From Lucifuga dentata (taxonomy: Eukaryota; Chordata; Actinopteri; Ophidiiformes; Bythitidae): a stretch of DNA of 64,000 nucleotides. This document shows, piece after piece, positions 63,020 to 64,000 of the stretch. Position numbers and translations under genes: made by a program. The DNA is taken from assembly GCA_014773175.1 (NCBI GenBank), contig VXCM01000203.1, positions 534,972 to 598,971 on the forward strand. The letters run 5' to 3'. Numbering within the stretch: the first letter of the stretch is position 1; each line of letters opens with the position of its first letter. The notes under the pieces are model-generated. The model searched no databases. It was not told the DNA's origin and worked only from the letters and a program-made list of their open reading frames with translations.

Positions 63020-64000
63020 GCACGCACGCAAAACTGAATCAGACCCGACTGAGAACGCTGTTATTTTTCAATATAATGACTGACTATAAAACTAACTCAA
63101 TATTCATAATGAAGTTCTCTATTAAACAAAATGATGAAGAGAATCTGGAAAGAATAATCTAATATACTTTAGATATTCTCTAATGGATTCAATCTGTGTG
63201 CAAAGCAGATCATGTTAATTATTACATTCCATTACCACAGAATCACTGAATATCTGGCAGTTTATTTAACACTTCTTCTGTGTTTCCTCTGGCACATTAG
63301 TGAAACACAGTATTTTTGTCACTCCTTGAATTTAGCCTTCTTACTATAGCTGGAAAAAATCTTATAATATCATATATCAAATATTAACTCTGCCAAGAAA
63401 GTTATGATTTCACTTTGATCTATTGGTTTATTTGTTTGTTTATAATAGGACTTAATTGTTTTATTGCGCACACAAAAAAAAAAACAAAACAAAAAACTAA
63501 TTTTTCAAATTTCTCTAAATCTGCACTTTTTGATATNAAAAAAAAAAAACAAAACAAAAAACTAATTTTTCAAATTTCTCTAAATCTGCACTTTTTGATA
63601 TCTTATTTTGGGATAAATATGCCAGAGTCTGATTGAAATTGGTGTATTACTTTCACAGATGTTGACACAAATATTGAAAAATTCCCTATCTTGCAATGCT
63701 TGTTTGTTTTTAAATGTTATTAATGTTTTTAAATTCCTGGATCTTCCTGGATCTGGATCCATATCAGAATTTAATGGATTCCTCTCTGGGTCATGTCATA
63801 CTGTTCCACCAACTTTCAGCAAAAAGTAGTTCATACATTTTGGAACAATTCTGCTAGCTTTGTGTCCAGTTTATATTTTCTTTTCAGTTTGAGATGCAGT
63901 AATTACTGCAACTACCATGCGGAGGTAGGAGCAGACAGGTGGACTACATCTTGTATAGACGATGTAATCTGAAGGAGATCAGTGACTGCAAAGTAGTGGT

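Larger units (their letters stand above)
58975..64000 (-). other. adcy1 intron, open at the window edge
   Basis: At least 5 kb upstream of the first visible exon. The preceding exon, expected to end in a FGKFDELAT-like motif, was not found. The stretch contains MITE copy 7, a threefold 16-bp tandem repeat at 61615-61662, CA/GA repeats at about 62492-62586, a (CA)n at 62975-63018 and a duplicated join around the N at 63537. Confidence 0.6.

Noticed and set aside
1..64000. CRISPR arrays, bacterial operons, phage or viral genes
   Set aside because: No spaced direct repeats, ribosome binding sites or viral motifs; the DNA is typical vertebrate genomic sequence.

Overview
The window is vertebrate nuclear DNA, most likely from a teleost fish. 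It has multi-exon genes with GT/AG introns, many dinucleotide repeats, a decayed fish-type Tc1/mariner element and no bacterial features. Gene order is the main clue: tns3 (+), igfbp3 (+), igfbp1 (-), a small unnamed gene (-), adcy1 (-). TNS3, IGFBP3, IGFBP1 and ADCY1 are also neighbours on human 7p12-p13, and IGFBP3 and IGFBP1 are tail to tail there as here. I placed exon borders by codon phase and family similarity; all joins given are in phase.

Layout. 1-23.3 kb: 3' part of tns3, with 22 supported exons encoding the end of the phosphatase-like domain, the C2 domain, a long linker, SH2 and PTB, then a 3'UTR of about 1.35 kb. 23.3-30.5 kb: intergenic, one MITE and several microsatellites. 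30.5-35.5 kb: igfbp3, four exons, 289 aa. 36.7-37.9 kb: igfbp1, four exons, 247 aa, convergent with igfbp3. 38-40.5 kb: igfbp1 upstream DNA, a Tc1-like fossil and two perfect hairpins. 40.5-41.5 kb: a compact gene of unknown function, 179 aa. 44.7-59 kb: 16 exons of adcy1, from the end of the first catalytic domain to the stop codon; its 5' exons lie beyond the window.

Function. tns3 encodes a focal-adhesion scaffold. igfbp3 and igfbp1 encode secreted IGF-binding proteins; igfbp1 has a liver-type proximal promoter (TATA plus an HNF1-like site). adcy1 encodes the calcium/calmodulin-stimulated membrane adenylate cyclase. No single pathway links all four; the order is an ancestral vertebrate arrangement.

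Most notable: the unrecognised four-exon gene at 40.5-41.5 kb; loss of the last conserved cysteine in IGFBP-3; seven copies of one TTAA-flanked MITE family; and single-N assembly joins flanked by exact 61-67 bp duplications, one of which breaks an adcy1 coding exon.
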